The notes below the pieces were generated by a model. That model ran no database searches, was not told the DNA's origin, and worked only from the letters and a program-made list of their open reading frames with translations. Positions 62,513 through 64,000 of a stretch of DNA of 64,000 bases are shown piece by piece. Position 1 is the first letter of the stretch. The number at the start of each line of letters is the position of its first letter. This DNA is from Vulcanimicrobium alpinum. GTDB lineage: Bacteria > Vulcanimicrobiota > Vulcanimicrobiia > Vulcanimicrobiales > Vulcanimicrobiaceae. A program made the translations under genes and the position numbers. The stretch is from contig NZ_AP025523.1 in NCBI RefSeq assembly GCF_027923555.1, positions 2,360,484 through 2,424,483 of the forward strand. The letters are read 5' to 3'.

Positions 62513-63811
62513 CTACCCCGGTGCGCCCAAAGGCACCTGCGATGGGGACGGGGATGCCGACGGAATCGGCGATGCGCTCGGGATCGCCGACGGTGATGGT
62601 GAGGGCGCCGGTGCGGTGTGGCCGCAGGCGGTGGGCGGCGGTGCCTGCGGCGGCGTCGACGTGAGGCCGAAGGCGAGCGGGAACGACGACGTGCCGTCAG
62701 TCATGTACTCGCCGCGAATCGTGCGGGTCTCGTTCGCCGCGAGCGCGATCTCGTAGACGAGGTAGCGTGCCGACTGCGACGGATCGACGCACGCGACGCT
62801 CAGCGGCGGCGCGTCGCCGAGCTGGATCGTCGTCGTCGCCGTCCCGCCGGCCGGCGTTTCGTAGAGAAATACGGACTGCGGCGTTTCGGTCGGGTTGACG
62901 ACATGAAGTTCGACGGCGCGCACGACGCCGTAGTCGCCTCCGAGCGGACGCCCCCCGGGACGTAAGTTTTTGAACGCCGGCACGCCGACCAGAAACGGCG
63001 GCGGTTCCGGGCCGCCGACCGTGAACGCGAGCGCGAGCGGCGGGATCAGCGTGAGATCGAATTCACCGCGCCGGCCGTGCGTATCGGACGGCAATTCGGT
63101 CCCGGCGAGCAGCGAGAGCGGATCAAAGCCGCCGCTCGCCGCGACGATCGAGGCGGTCACCGGTCCGCCGTCGAGCACCTGCAGATCGAAGATCGCGGCG
63201 ACGAGGTCGCCGGGATTCATCGCCGCGTCGTCGAGCGGGATCGCGTACGGCGCGCCGGCCGCGAGCGCCGCGATCGCGCTCTCCTGAACGCTGCGCACCT
63301 GCATGTAGCGCAGCGTCGAGACGTGCCCGGTGTAGCCGAAATCGGCCGACGGGCCGGCGCTCGCGCCGAGGATCTGCATGCGCGTCGCGCTGCCCGAAGG
63401 CTGCAGCACGAGATAGAGCCGCCGCGCCGGCGTCTCGGAGACGTGATAGACGTACGTGCGCGCCGGACGCGTGCGATCGATCGCGATCGGACTGCGATAA
63501 AGCACGCCGTCGGCGGCGATCTTTTCCGGGTCGTCGCTGTAAAACAGTACCTGCGGGTCGAGCCGCGGCAGCGCGTCGACCTGCACGTGGACGCCGGTCG
63601 TGCCGCGCACGTCGCTTGCGACGCCGTTGCCCGCGAGCGTGACGTCCGCTTGAGCGTCGGCAACCTCGCCGCCGCGCAACGGCTGCGCGAACGTCACGCC
63701 GCGCACGATCGCCGTCGCGCCGGGCTGCAAGTGTGCGTTCGCAGCGATCGCGTCGTGCACGCGCGCAAGCACGAACACCGGTGAGACGGTGCCCGCGAGT
63801 TCGACCGACAC
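62513..63811 (-). CDS. Hypothetical secreted-type protein with Ser/Pro-rich termini
   Basis: At least 432 residues. The central part (residues about 20-380) is beta-rich with few charged helices, e.g. VLFYSDDPEKIAADGVLYRS, TYVYHVSETPARRLYLVLQP and a later ALAFTVGGPEPPPFLVGVPA. The C-terminal 50 residues are a Ser/Pro repeat (SPSPSAIPSASPIPSASPSP). GTG at 63811 is the first standard start, but the frame continues open upstream for about 40 codons with another Ser/Pro/Ala stretch and reads into the hairpin at 63891-63909 without a standard start or clear signal peptide. Family not recognised. Confidence 0.6.
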   Translation of the reverse strand: MSVELAGTVSPVFVLARVHDAIAANAHLQPGATAIVRGVTFAQPLRGGEVADAQADVTLAGNGVASDVRGTTGVHVQVDALPRLDPQVLFYSDDPEKIAADGVLYRSPIAIDRTRPARTYVYHVSETPARRLYLVLQPSGSATRMQILGASAGPSADFGYTGHVSTLRYMQVRSVQESAIAALAAGAPYAIPLDDAAMNPGDLVAAIFDLQVLDGGPVTASIVAASGGFDPLSLLAGTELPSDTHGRRGEFDLTLIPPLALAFTVGGPEPPPFLVGVPAFKNLRPGGRPLGGDYGVVRAVELHVVNPTETPQSVFLYETPAGGTATTTIQLGDAPPLSVACVDPSQSARYLVYEIALAANETRTIRGEYMTDGTSSFPLAFGLTSTPPQAPPPTACGHTAPAPSPSPSAIPSASPIPSASPSPSQVPLGAPG

Positions 63812-63890
63812 CGCCGCGGGGACGACGCCCGCCGGCGGCGGCGCCGGCGAGGCGCTCGGGCTCGGCTGCGGGATTGCACTCGCGCTAGCA

Positions 63891-63948
63891 GGCCGATGAC
63901 AAATCGGCCGAGTTGATGTTGGCGTGACGGCGTTTTTCGCGTATTATA
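63891..63948 (-). promoter_or_regulatory. Leader hairpin and -10 element upstream of the right-edge gene
   Basis: On the minus strand TATAAT (63943-63948) is an exact -10, with weak -35 support near 63966-63971. The predicted leader contains a perfect 7-bp stem, GGCCGAT / ATCGGCC with a 5-nt loop, at 63891-63909. It could be a regulatory hairpin for the downstream gene. Sequence from 63949 to 64000 shows only a short CCTCA/TGAGG pairing. Confidence 0.4.
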
Positions 63949-64000
63949 AGAGCAAGTCTCCTCATACCTTGGTGAGGTTGCGGCCGATGCGGACTCATGA

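Overview
The window is high-GC bacterial chromosome, densely packed, with frequent 1-10 nt gene overlaps and many GTG or TTG starts. It encodes a proton-pumping complex I, an outer-membrane TonB receptor, a beta-barrel porin, lipoproteins and type IV pilin-like proteins, so the host is a diderm that probably respires. Ser/Pro/Ala low-complexity linkers, the gene set and the GC content would fit Candidatus Eremiobacterota (WPS-2/Vulcanimicrobiota). That placement is inference from gene style only; there is no rRNA in the window. I saw no tRNA, rRNA, CRISPR array, transposase or phage gene.

Layout. 1-12,969 (minus) is a nuo operon in the order A-B-C-D-E-F-[33-aa membrane ORF]-G-H-I-J-K-L-M, with nuoM running off the left edge. 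13.0-14.5 kb (plus) holds a small secreted carboxypeptidase-regulatory-like protein and a potassium channel. 14.5-23.4 kb is a cobalamin island. A minus-strand cluster cobU / BtuF-like / hflX / lipoprotein protease is divergent from a plus-strand cobalamin riboswitch driving btuB. A small DUF5522 protein and a decayed isochorismatase-like pseudogene follow. A minus-strand btuF-btuC-btuD operon then sits under its own second cobalamin riboswitch. 23.5-30.7 kb holds a secreted zinc metalloprotease, an OmpL-like barrel, a secreted protein, an alpha/beta hydrolase lacking two catalytic residues, and three prepilin-like genes.

30.7-41.5 kb (mostly plus) is metabolic: split transketolase, phosphomannomutase, a double dynamin-like GTPase, NagA, an ArsB-like permease, enoyl-CoA hydratase, an SDR and a small secreted protein. 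41.5-50.2 kb (minus) is metH-cbiX followed by livKHMGF. It links B12-dependent methionine synthesis, a cobalt/iron chelatase and branched-chain amino-acid uptake. 50.3-52.9 kb (plus) is a degenerate Fic protein coupled to an alpha-glucan phosphorylase, ending in a strong terminator. 53.0-57.9 kb holds a frameshifted PRC-barrel gene, a 140-bp long-inverted-repeat element, an RND pump coupled to a frameshifted ECF sigma gene, and a divergent MarR regulator; the two divergent promoters overlap. 57.9-64 kb holds L-asparaginase, two small genes, cysK, a metallo-beta-lactamase-fold nuclease-like protein, a haloacetate-dehalogenase-type hydrolase, a stand-alone Lrp/AsnC ligand domain and a Ser/Pro-rich secreted-type protein whose N-terminus is unclear.

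The strongest theme is cobalamin. Uptake (BtuB, BtuFCD, a second BtuF-like protein), salvage (CobU), a metal chelatase (CbiX) and a B12 consumer (MetH) are all present, and two riboswitches face each other across the uptake island. No complete undescribed system stands out. The most unusual items are the extra membrane microprotein in nuo, the inverted-repeat element, the sigma/RND/MarR arrangement and the set of enzymes with missing catalytic residues.
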